From contig JACQSK010000005.1 in NCBI GenBank assembly GCA_016205975.1, positions 1-64,000 on the forward strand: a stretch of DNA of 64,000 nt. Direction: 5' to 3'. The position numbers were made by a program, and so were the translations under genes. Under the pieces are notes generated by a model that searched no databases, was not told where the DNA came from, and was given only the letters and a program-made list of their open reading frames with translations. This DNA is from Candidatus Uhrbacteria bacterium (GTDB lineage Bacteria > Patescibacteria > ABY1 > SG8-24 > GWF2-40-263). How positions within the stretch are numbered: the stretch's first letter is position 1; the number at the start of each line of letters is the position of its first letter. Shown here in pieces: positions 37,124 to 43,900 of this stretch.

Positions 37124-38470
37124 ATGAAGGAGGAGGTTCTGACAAAACTCATCAAGCAGACACCCGCTCTTGCGTTTGTCGAGCCGTTTCTTGAAACGCA
37201 TCCGGGCGCAGAGCTCTACCTGGTGGGCGGCGCGGTGCGTGATGCCCTGCTGAGCAGAAGGACACCGGACATGGATTTTGATTTTGTCGTCCGCGGACTG
37301 CCCGGCAGCGACGTGCAAGCCTGGTTCGCCATGCAGGGCGACGTGAGCCTCGTGGGACAACATTTCGGCGTGTTCAAGTTTATGCCGCGCGGCTCTTCGC
37401 CTGAGCGCATGCCCTTCATGGATCTGGCTCTGCCGCGCACGGAAGCCGTCTCCCAAGGGTCCCTGGGCGGCTACAAAGATTTTGACGTCCAGTCAGATCC
37501 CAGCCTCCCCATCGAAGACGACCTTGCGCGCCGCGACTTCACCGTGAATGCCATGGCCTTCGATGTGCGCGCGAAGCGGCTCATCGATCCATTCCAGGGG
37601 CTCACCGACCTCTCCAAAAAAATCCTCCGCGCCGTGGGAAACCCCGAGGAGCGGTTCCGCGAAGATCTGACCCGCCTCTTGCGCGCGATCCGATTCTCGA
37701 CGGAACTCGGATTCGCGATCGAACAGACAACGCTCCACGCGATCCAGACCCTCATACCCGAGATCAACAAAGAGCGCGAAGAAGACGGCGCACGCGTCTT
37801 CGTCGTCCCAAGGGAGATCGTGGGGCTCGAGCTCGCCAAGGCGCTCGCAAGCCATCCGGCCCGCGCGGTGGAAGTGCTGCGCCTCGCGCACGCGTTGCCC
37901 GTGCTCTTTCCTGGCCTCCCTGCCCAAAAGGAATACGACGAACCGCTCGCGCTTGCGCAACCCCATGAGCTTCTCGTCAGCGTCGTCTTGCTCCTGCGCG
38001 CACTCTCCAAAGACCAGCTCGCGTCCGCCATCCATCTCTCAGGGCTGGACCGTTTGCCAGGGCACTCGCCTCTACGCCTTGACCCGCTTGATGTCCTCTC
38101 ACTGGTGAAGGCGCTCCAGACAGAATCCTCCGTCCACATCGTGGAGGGCATGCCCGGGTCCGAGTTTGAGCGGCGATTCATGAATGCCCGAGGCGGCGCG
38201 CTCATACGAGCCCTGGAGTTCACGCAACAAAAACACGCCGCCGACGCAGCGCGCCGACGACGAAAAGAAATTGAAGATCGCTGGCTCGTGGATCACGATG
38301 AAACGATCGCGCCGCTTCTGTCAGGCAACGACGTGCTTGCCGCGGGCGTCCCGGCTGGCCCCAAGGTGCGTCTGTGGCTAGACGGCATCCGCGATCTTCA
38401 GCTCGATGGCCGCCTCATGACCCGCGAGGCGGCACTCACCTGGCTCAAGGACAGTCTGGCTCGCCCGTAA
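37124..38470 (+). CDS. cca: CCA-adding enzyme / poly(A) polymerase family nucleotidyltransferase
   Basis: A 448-residue class II nucleotidyltransferase. The core has LYLVGGAVRDALLSRRTPD followed by the metal-binding DMDFDFVV. Next come DLARRDFTVNAMAFDV and FREDLTRLLRAIRFSTELGF, the tRNA nucleotidyltransferase signature. It completes or repairs tRNA 3' CCA ends. The Val, Ile and Leu tRNA genes in this window already encode CCA, so repair may be its main role. Its end overlaps the convergent membrane-protein gene by 26 nt. Confidence 0.88.
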   Translation: MKEEVLTKLIKQTPALAFVEPFLETHPGAELYLVGGAVRDALLSRRTPDMDFDFVVRGLPGSDVQAWFAMQGDVSLVGQHFGVFKFMPRGSSPERMPFMDLALPRTEAVSQGSLGGYKDFDVQSDPSLPIEDDLARRDFTVNAMAFDVRAKRLIDPFQGLTDLSKKILRAVGNPEERFREDLTRLLRAIRFSTELGFAIEQTTLHAIQTLIPEINKEREEDGARVFVVPREIVGLELAKALASHPARAVEVLRLAHALPVLFPGLPAQKEYDEPLALAQPHELLVSVVLLLRALSKDQLASAIHLSGLDRLPGHSPLRLDPLDVLSLVKALQTESSVHIVEGMPGSEFERRFMNARGGALIRALEFTQQKHAADAARRRRKEIEDRWLVDHDETIAPLLSGNDVLAAGVPAGPKVRLWLDGIRDLQLDGRLMTREAALTWLKDSLARP

Positions 38471-39986
38471 CCTGAAGCCAAGCCGGAGGCACGGGGTCGT
38501 CCATGTAGTAATCGGGAAGCCGCTTACGCGCCCAGTTCCATTCTTGCCACTCAAAACCCAGCGTCGTCTCTCCCATGTCGTACAGGCTTTGGTAGAATGA
38601 CCCGCCCAGCATCTCGCGCTGGTACTGATCCTCGCACGTCCCAGAGAATCCTTGAACGTCGTTCTCCTGCGCTGCGTCCAAGAAGGCTTTGATCGCCGGA
38701 TAGGCCTCCTCGCTCAAGGACGGGAAGAGTGTCGCGTCCACTCGACATTCATCCGAGGTCTGTTGGCAGGCCTCGTGTTTTTGGATGTTCAACCTGACGG
38801 TGAGCTCGTCTTGCGGCGTCCAGGAAAACAGGAGGCCCGCGATCCCCAGGACGATGAGCCCATGGCGCATGAGGGTTGACTGGGACGCGGCGCGCACAAC
38901 GCTGACAAGCAACATCAAAAGCAGGAAGCCCAGAGTCCCCATCACCCAGTAGCCAAACAGGCGCTCCGGCGTATACCCATAGGCGTCGGTGTACAGGTTT
39001 AAGCGCATGAAGGCAGAGAAAAGCACGAGCAAGGTCTCTCCAATCAAAATCGTCTGCATAGCTATGAGCCATTTGCTCGTTGCCTCACCGTGCAGGCGCC
39101 TGAGCGTCAGCACAAGGCCGATGACAAGCAGCGCCACGATAACCAGCTGAAAGAATCCCTGCCGGGCATACTCTGCGTACGTCACGCTAACCATCTGGGC
39201 AAACGCTGCCTCACCCCCAAACAACGCATAGCCCTGCACCAAAAGAAAACTGACGAACAGCACAGCCGTCCCGCCTACGATCACCTGGCTCTCCAGAATA
39301 AACCGCGGTTTGATGTCCCCTGTCTCTGGATGCACAAATCGCTGCCAAAACGCGGCAGCAAAAATCGACGAGAAAAACATACTCCAGAACCCCACGAATA
39401 GGACATGGCCCAACCAAGCATCGGGTTCAAAAATGATATTGAACCTCATGAACACCTCGTCGCTGAAAACGCGGAAGAGCAGATCGGCGCTCGCAAACAG
39501 GGCGATAAAGATGAGAAGGATCGGAATGAGTACCACGAGGCCTTTGATCAGGGCACTCTCTCGTGAAGCAAGACGCTTTATCCGCAGCTCACGCACGATC
39601 GACAGGCGCGAGAAAAGCTTCCACCCAAGCTCGAGCGTTCCCGCGCTCAATATTTCAAACGGGTGGCGCCAATCTCCTCGATGGCCCAACGCAAAAACGA
39701 TGAACAACAGGTTGGAAATGAGACACCCGAAAAAAGTGACGGTAAGCCCGAGGCTCCCGGTCCACACGGCAAAGACCGCGCTGAAGGCAACCGCGAAGCC
39801 GGCCGCAACCCAGGCACGCACAGGCAGAACGTGTCCGGTCCACCGAGCGAGCAAAAGACTCACCGTCAAAAAAAGAATCTCGGCGACGGGCAGGTTGACG
39901 CCCACACGCGAGAGATCAAAAAAGAAATAATCGAACGCGATTCCAAGCCCGAGTGCAGAGAGAAACACTTTTGCTGGCGTGGTCAT
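38445..39986 (-). CDS. DUF4173/DUF4153-like polytopic membrane protein
   Basis: A 513-residue protein with about 12 hydrophobic helices and a soluble C-terminal tail of roughly 100 residues containing four cysteines. The segment LLIFIALFASADLLFRVFSD, and the FYGYTPERLFGYWV-like YTDAYGYTPERLFGYWVMG region, fit DUF4173 membrane proteins of unknown function. It lies between the cca gene (convergent) and a 56-residue membrane protein (3-nt gap), probably co-transcribed with the latter. Confidence 0.72.
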   Translation of the reverse strand: MTTPAKVFLSALGLGIAFDYFFFDLSRVGVNLPVAEILFLTVSLLLARWTGHVLPVRAWVAAGFAVAFSAVFAVWTGSLGLTVTFFGCLISNLLFIVFALGHRGDWRHPFEILSAGTLELGWKLFSRLSIVRELRIKRLASRESALIKGLVVLIPILLIFIALFASADLLFRVFSDEVFMRFNIIFEPDAWLGHVLFVGFWSMFFSSIFAAAFWQRFVHPETGDIKPRFILESQVIVGGTAVLFVSFLLVQGYALFGGEAAFAQMVSVTYAEYARQGFFQLVIVALLVIGLVLTLRRLHGEATSKWLIAMQTILIGETLLVLFSAFMRLNLYTDAYGYTPERLFGYWVMGTLGFLLLMLLVSVVRAASQSTLMRHGLIVLGIAGLLFSWTPQDELTVRLNIQKHEACQQTSDECRVDATLFPSLSEEAYPAIKAFLDAAQENDVQGFSGTCEDQYQREMLGGSFYQSLYDMGETTLGFEWQEWNWARKRLPDYYMDDPVPPAWLQVTGEPDCP

Positions 39987-39989
39987 ACG

Positions 39990-40160
39990 TTAGGGGATGG
40001 TGAGAGAATAAAACAATCCATAGAACAGAATAAGGATCGCCGAGGCCGCAATGAGGGCGCACAGGCCGATGATGCCCTCTCTGTCCTGACGCTTGAGCGC
40101 TTTTCTCAGAAGGAAAACGGACACGATGAGCAGGCTGATACCGATAAAAAGGAATGGCAT
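39990..40160 (-). CDS. Small membrane protein, 56 residues
   Basis: The start is set at the ATG at 40160 (MPFLFIGISLLIVSV); the longer frame to 40208 runs through the tRNA gene. There are two hydrophobic helices separated by a charged turn (RKALKRQDREG). It sits 3 nt before the DUF4173-like gene and directly after tRNA-Ile, so it may be transcribed from the tRNA promoter. Function unknown. Confidence 0.55.
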   Translation of the reverse strand: MPFLFIGISLLIVSVFLLRKALKRQDREGIIGLCALIAASAILILFYGLFYSLTIP

Positions 40161-40174
40161 AGGATGATCATGTT

Positions 40175-40251
40175 TGGTGGGGGTGGATGGACTCGAACCA
40201 TCGACCATCGAGGTATAAGCTCGACGCTCTGACCAACTGAGCTACACCCCC
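40175..40251 (-). tRNA. tRNA-Ile with anticodon UAU
   Basis: A complete cloverleaf can be drawn: acceptor GGGGGTG/CACCCCC, D-stem GCTC/GAGC, anticodon stem TCGAG/CTCGA with loop CTTATAC, T-arm GATGG/CCATC with TTCGAGT, discriminator A and encoded CCA. The loop gives anticodon TAT, reading AUA. Most bacteria read AUA with a lysidine-modified CAU tRNA, so this is unusual. Confidence 0.93.
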
Positions 40252-40260
40252 AAGGCCGAT

Positions 40261-40288
40261 ACTCTAGTATAGCATTGCGTCCTGTCAA
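40261..40288 (-). promoter_or_regulatory. Promoter of tRNA-Ile
   Basis: On the minus strand a perfect -35 TTGACA (40288-40283), a 16-bp spacer and a -10 TAGAGT (40266-40261) lie about 10 nt before the tRNA 5' end. Confidence 0.6.
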
Positions 40289-40309
40289 CCTGGTATACTT
40301 ACGATCGCT

Positions 40310-40777
40310 ATGGACCCCCAACTCACCCCGCTTATCATTCTGCTTTCGATCTTCTGGTTCCTTTTGTACTGGGTCTTGGGAGGCGTGTTCTTCGCGGTCA
40401 TCACGATCCTGCGCCTGGGCAGAATCCGCATGGTGCGCTTCAGCTGCCTGTTCACGCTGCTCGCCTTGGCATTGGGAGCGGGCGCGGGCTTCCTGGGAAT
40501 CCAACGATCCCAGCAAGCTGTGCTCGTATGCCTTGCGGAGGCACAGACCAGAGCCGAGACGGTCGTAGCGGTTTTCGGCTGCGGCTTCGCAAGCATCTTC
40601 GGTGTCTTTCTGGCAGGCGCGGGCGTGCTGACCATCGGCGGGTTCCTCATCATGGCGATCTCCAAAAGCAAAACCAAGCCGTGGATTATTTTGGAGGAGC
40701 CGCAGGAGGAAACGTCTCAGGAGGAGCCTACACCCACGGAAGGGTCAAGTCCTGATAGCAAATTTTTTTCAGGTTGA
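40310..40777 (+). CDS. Hypothetical membrane protein, 155 residues
   Basis: Three hydrophobic segments (about residues 5-30, 42-62 and 80-112) precede a Glu/Thr-rich cytoplasmic tail (EEPQEETSQEEPTPTEGS). No family is recognised. A -10-like TATACT at 40294-40299 ends 10 nt before the ATG, consistent with leaderless expression. It is divergent from tRNA-Ile and upstream of tRNA-Val. Confidence 0.6.
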   Translation: MDPQLTPLIILLSIFWFLLYWVLGGVFFAVITILRLGRIRMVRFSCLFTLLALALGAGAGFLGIQRSQQAVLVCLAEAQTRAETVVAVFGCGFASIFGVFLAGAGVLTIGGFLIMAISKSKTKPWIILEEPQEETSQEEPTPTEGSSPDSKFFSG

Positions 40778-40802
40778 CGCACGCGCGGATTGTTCCTATC
40801 AT
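40774..40802 (+). promoter_or_regulatory. Promoter of tRNA-Val
   Basis: -35 TTGACG (40774-40779), a 17-bp spacer and -10 TATCAT (40797-40802), ending 19 nt before the tRNA 5' end. Confidence 0.6.
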
Positions 40803-40821
40803 GCAGCCGGTTATGAGAGAA

Positions 40822-40898
40822 GGGCGGCTAGCTCAGGTGGTTAGAGCGTCACATTGACATTGTGAAGGTCAGAGGTTCGAGTCCTCTGCCGCCCACCA
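40822..40898 (+). tRNA. tRNA-Val (GAC)
   Basis: Acceptor GGGCGGC/GCCGCCC, D-stem GCTC/GAGC, anticodon stem TCACA/TGTGA with loop TTGACAT (anticodon GAC), T-arm AGAGG/CCTCT, discriminator A and encoded CCA. Confidence 0.95.
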
Positions 40899-40903
40899 AA
40901 AAC

Positions 40904-40924
40904 CTCCAGGCGCTGGAGTTTTTT
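40904..40924 (+). terminator. Terminator after tRNA-Val
   Basis: CTCCAG/CTGGAG stem with a GCG loop, followed by six T, starting 6 nt after the tRNA CCA. Confidence 0.8.
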
Positions 40925-40952
40925 GTTTAGTCTGTTACTATGCGCAGCATCT

Positions 40953-41870
40953 ATGCCAGAGATTCGTGTCACACAGAAACAGAGCAATGAGCGGCTCGAT
41001 CGCTTTTTGACGTCGACAATGGAAACCACGCGCTCGCAGATTCAGAAGCTCATCGAGGCAGGGAGCGTGCTGGTCAATCGGGAGGTTGCGAAGTCTAACC
41101 GGCGCCTGGAAGAAGGCGACGTGATTTTTTATCCAGAGGTAGAGCTCTCCGCACATAAAAAGACAGAGACCGCTCCCTTGCTTGAAATTGTCTACCAAGA
41201 CGACGACGTGCTCGTCATCAACAAACCCTCGGGGCTCCTGGTCCACGAGGCGTTCAAGGACGAGATGCGCGCGACCGTCGTGGACGCGCTGTTGGAATCC
41301 TTCCCCGAGGTCGCCGAGGTGGGCGACGACCCCAAGCGCCCAGGGATCGTGCACCGGCTCGATAAGGACGTCTCGGGACTCATGGCGATTGCCAAGACAC
41401 AAGCAGGGTTCGATCATCTCAAACATCAATTCCAAGCGCGCACGCTCACCAAAGAATACTTGGCCCTCGTCTACGGCGCGCTTCCCAAAGACCACGACGT
41501 GATCACTCTGCGCGTTACGCGCTCCAAGTCCAAGGGTCGCATGGTCGCGCGACCGGAGTCCCAGGAAGGCAAGGAAGCACACACCGAGTATGACGTGCTG
41601 GAGCGCCTGCCGACGACGACCTACGTGCGGGTAAAAATCCTGACCGGCCGCACGCACCAGATTCGCGTGCACTTTCAAGCGCTCGGCTACCCGATCGTCG
41701 GAGACAAACTCTACAAAGTGAAGGGCATGAAGTTTCGTCCCATTGAACTGAGCCGACTGTTCTTGCACGCAAGCAAACTGACACTGAGGCTCATGGATGG
41801 GCGTGAGAAGACGTTTGAGGCAGGACTGCCAGACGAGCTTGAACGACTGCTGAGGTCGCTCAAAAAATAG
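40953..41870 (+). CDS. RluA/RluD-family 23S rRNA pseudouridine synthase
   Basis: The ATG at 40953 (MPEIRV) is chosen; the frame extends upstream to a TTG at 40923 inside the tRNA terminator. The 305-residue protein has an N-terminal S4 RNA-binding domain (SNERLDRFLTSTMETTRSQI) and the synthase core: VLVINKPSGLLVHE, GIVHRLDKDVSGLMAIAKT with the catalytic Asp in HRLDKD, and LTGRTHQIRVHFQALGYPI. It isomerises uridines in rRNA. Assignment to RluD rather than RluC is not certain. Confidence 0.9.
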   Translation: MPEIRVTQKQSNERLDRFLTSTMETTRSQIQKLIEAGSVLVNREVAKSNRRLEEGDVIFYPEVELSAHKKTETAPLLEIVYQDDDVLVINKPSGLLVHEAFKDEMRATVVDALLESFPEVAEVGDDPKRPGIVHRLDKDVSGLMAIAKTQAGFDHLKHQFQARTLTKEYLALVYGALPKDHDVITLRVTRSKSKGRMVARPESQEGKEAHTEYDVLERLPTTTYVRVKILTGRTHQIRVHFQALGYPIVGDKLYKVKGMKFRPIELSRLFLHASKLTLRLMDGREKTFEAGLPDELERLLRSLKK

Positions 41871-41890
41871 CATAGGCGAGAGAAGCGCGT

Positions 41891-41910
41891 GCGGCAGCAG
41901 GGGCTGCCGC
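41891..41910 (+). repeat. Palindromic repeat, family A copy 2 (supplies a -10 box)
   Basis: GCGGCAGC-aggg-GCTGCCGC followed by CTATAAG. The TATAAG at 41912-41917 ends exactly 9 nt before the gmk ATG, so the flank of this repeat may serve as the gmk -10 element. Confidence 0.65.
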
Positions 41911-41926
41911 CTATAAGAACATCTTT

Positions 41927-42496
41927 ATGAGAGGAACCATTTTCATCATCACCGGTCCAAGCGGCGTGGGCAAGACGACGGTCGCTCTGGAGCTCCTGAA
42001 GCGTCGGCCGAGTCTCAAAAAAGTCGTGACGTACACAACGCGTCCACCGCGCCCGGAAGAAACGCCTGACGTCTCGTATCACTTCGTCAGCGAAGCGGCG
42101 CTCACGGATCTGCTGAACGCCGGAGAGCTCTTCGAGTGGGCTCGCGTCTATGAGACGCTCTACGGGAGCAAGCGGTCGGACGTGGAGGGGCTGCTCTCGC
42201 AGGGCAACGACGTCTTGTTTGTGATCGATGTGCAAGGAGCCAAGACGATCCAAGCGGAACACCCTGAGACCGTGGTCATCTTCATCGACGCCGAATCGGA
42301 TGAAGCACTCATGAGGCGCCTCGCGGCTCGAGATCAAGGCAAGACGGTCAACCTGGAGGAACGCGTGCAAGCGATCCAAGATGAACGTACCTATGGGGCA
42401 ACCTGCCGATACCGAATCGTCAACCGAGAAGGGAATCTTGAACAAACCGTAGAGGAGGCCTTAGGGGTTATGGATTCTCTTGACGAAAAACGCTGA
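41927..42496 (+). CDS. gmk: Guanylate kinase
   Basis: A 189-residue P-loop kinase: TGPSGVGKTTVALELLKRR at the N-terminus, then the GMP-binding YTTRPPRPEETPDVSYHFV and YGSKRSDVEGLL, and VLFVIDVQGAKTIQ. It converts GMP and ATP to GDP and ADP. Length is slightly below the usual 200 or so residues. The start codon is 9 nt after a TATAAG box, suggesting a leaderless transcript, and rplS follows. Confidence 0.93.
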   Translation: MRGTIFIITGPSGVGKTTVALELLKRRPSLKKVVTYTTRPPRPEETPDVSYHFVSEAALTDLLNAGELFEWARVYETLYGSKRSDVEGLLSQGNDVLFVIDVQGAKTIQAEHPETVVIFIDAESDEALMRRLAARDQGKTVNLEERVQAIQDERTYGATCRYRIVNREGNLEQTVEEALGVMDSLDEKR

Positions 42497-42508
42497 GTTT
42501 TCTATACT
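42480..42508 (+). promoter_or_regulatory. Promoter of rplS (leaderless)
   Basis: -35 TTGACG (42480-42485), a 17-bp spacer and -10 TATACT (42503-42508), ending 9 nt before the ATG at 42518. The -35 lies inside the end of gmk. Confidence 0.7.
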
Positions 42509-42517
42509 CTCGCTACT

Positions 42518-42955
42518 ATGTCAGACGAACAGACACAAACAACGACCGCACCCGAGGAAACAATGGTCCCCGTGGAGACGGCCAAGGCTCCTGTCAGCCC
42601 CCAAGAAAAACCCGTGGCAGGAAATGTTCTCGCGATCGATCAACTCCGCGCCGGTCAAACCGTGCGACTCCATGAGCGCATCAAGGACGTCACGGCCAAG
42701 GGCGAAGAACGGCAGCGCGTTCAAGTCTTTGAAGGCATCATCTTGGGAGTCCGAGGATCTGGAGTCAGCAAGACGCTCACGATTCGCAAAGTCAGCGAAG
42801 GCATCGGGGTCGAAAAAATCTATCCCCTGCACTCCCCCGTGATCGCCAAAATCGAACTCGTGAAGACCGCCCGCGTGCGCCGTGCCAAGCTCAACTTCCT
42901 CAACAATCTGAAATCGCGTTTCAAACGTAAGCTCGAAGAGACGTACGTGAAGTAA
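42518..42955 (+). CDS. rplS: 50S ribosomal protein L19
   Basis: A 145-residue protein. An N-terminal extension of about 35 residues rich in Thr, Glu and Pro precedes the conserved L19 fold: LRAGQTVRLHERIKD, RVQVFEGIILGVRGSG, KTLTIRKVSEGIGVEKIYPL and the basic end FLNNLKSRFKRKLEE. It binds 23S rRNA at the 30S/50S interface. It has its own promoter and terminator. Confidence 0.95.
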   Translation: MSDEQTQTTTAPEETMVPVETAKAPVSPQEKPVAGNVLAIDQLRAGQTVRLHERIKDVTAKGEERQRVQVFEGIILGVRGSGVSKTLTIRKVSEGIGVEKIYPLHSPVIAKIELVKTARVRRAKLNFLNNLKSRFKRKLEETYVK

Positions 42956-42960
42956 AAAAA

Positions 42961-42987
42961 CGGACCCCGTTAAAGGGTCCGATTTTT
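42961..42987 (+). terminator. Terminator after rplS
   Basis: CGGACCC/GGGTCCG stem with a 7-nt loop, followed by ATTTTTG. An A run precedes it, so it could also work on the minus strand. Confidence 0.85.
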
Positions 42988-42991
42988 GTCG

Positions 42992-43029
42992 GGGGGACAA
43001 AATTTCGTATATACGAAAAAATGTCCCCC
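42992..43029. repeat. Two-tier palindrome centred on TTTCGTATATACGAAA
   Basis: The outer arms GGGGGACA (42992-42999) and TGTCCCCC (43022-43029) pair over 8 bp. After AAA on each side comes the perfect palindrome TTTCGTATATACGAAA. Neither strand has a T run after it. It may be a protein-binding site or a mobile palindromic element. Confidence 0.5.
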
Positions 43030-43102
43030 AAAAAAACACCCACCGTCGCTCGTTGAGCTCTGGTGGGTAGGTTCCGTCGATAGTCGCAAGTACGGTCGTT
43101 GT

Positions 43103-43330
43103 TCACTGTCCTTCGCGGTTCAGCTTCACGTGCGCCTTGAAGATCATGAGAAGGATCGGGGCGACGATCGTCGCCAGACCCATGGCGCCAAGCCACCATG
43201 TGGGCGCACCCATGGCGACCCAATCGACGACGAAAATCGCGATCGTGCCGCCTCCGACGAACCAGAACATGAGGGTTGCAAGGGCGTCTCCTTGACCGAA
43301 CTCGTGGAACTCCGGAAGAGAGCGAAACAT
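43103..43330 (-). CDS. Small membrane protein, 75 residues
   Basis: The start is at the ATG at 43330, preceded by a clear GGAGG at good spacing. It has two hydrophobic helices (LMFWFVGGGTIAIFVVDWV and LGAMGLATIVAPILLMIF) and a basic tail. The same frame runs on upstream to 43792, but the sequence between 43331 and about 43530 looks non-coding (Arg-rich, containing a palindromic repeat and a hairpin). Function unknown. Confidence 0.55.
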   Translation of the reverse strand: MFRSLPEFHEFGQGDALATLMFWFVGGGTIAIFVVDWVAMGAPTWWLGAMGLATIVAPILLMIFKAHVKLNREGQ

Positions 43331-43369
43331 GTAGCCTCCAATACGTTGTTGTCTTCCCACATCTGATAG

Positions 43370-43389
43370 GCGGCAGCCACTGCTGCCGC
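43370..43389 (-). repeat. Palindromic repeat, family A copy 3
   Basis: On the minus strand GCGGCAGC-agtg-GCTGCCGC is followed by CTATCAG, the same layout as copies at 36683 and 41891. It sits in the leader of the 75-residue membrane protein gene. Confidence 0.65.
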
Positions 43390-43429
43390 ATGACAGGTGT
43401 CGAAAGGCAACGGAGGAAATGGTGAGACG

Positions 43430-43467
43430 CCCCGTCCGTCTCACGCGTGGTGTGAAGACGGACGGGG
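43430..43467 (-). terminator. Strong 12-bp hairpin downstream of the lipoprotein remnant
   Basis: CCCCGTCCGTCT and AGACGGACGGGG form a perfect 12-bp stem with a 14-nt loop, 18 nt after the stop of the lipoprotein's alternative frame. No T tract follows, so termination is uncertain. Confidence 0.45.
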
Positions 43468-43485
43468 GTCGCGATGAGCGTCGGG

Positions 43486-43762
43486 TCAGTTGCAGGAACG
43501 GACGGGTCCTGTGGCCACGAAGTAGCCGTAGTTCTGTCCCTGACGCCGATTCCGTTGCCGTGAGGGCGCGCACCTCCAGTTCGGGGTGCTCTTCCAGGAA
43601 GCGGCTCAGAGCGACCGCGAAGTTGCGGTCGGTCATGGGGATGAGGTACACCCCGTTGCCGTAGTCGACGACGTATGCCGACGTCGGCTGGGTCGCGACG
43701 ATGTTCGCAGCATCCGTGGCTGGGTCACTGCACGAAACGATGAGCATGAGGAACAGATGCAC
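43486..43762 (-). pseudogene. Small lipoprotein gene with an apparent frameshift
   Basis: A GTG start at 43762 follows a perfect AAGGAGG at 5-nt spacing and gives a lipoprotein signal (HLFLMLIVSC, lipobox Cys). Then comes YVVDYGNGVYLIPMTDRNF and FLEEHPELEVRALTATESA. Beyond about 43540 this frame turns Arg-rich, while the next frame reads GQNYGYFVATGPVRSCN and stops at 43486, just before a strong hairpin. One extra base near 43537 would explain this. Function unknown. The strong Shine-Dalgarno differs from most neighbours. Confidence 0.45.
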
Positions 43763-43900
43763 GAGAGCCTCCTTGTTTGAGCTGTTTTCCAACCCAGATC
43801 CCTGGAGCCCGCAAGGAGCGAGATCCAGAGTCTGTGTTCGAGATGATAACCACCCCTAATCCCTCCTTGAAAAGGATGGGAACCGAGATGGGCTATAAAC

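Noticed and set aside
43103..43792. One 229-residue protein
   Set aside because: The middle is Arg-rich and contains a palindromic repeat and a 12-bp hairpin. Separate starts with good ribosome-binding sites support two units.
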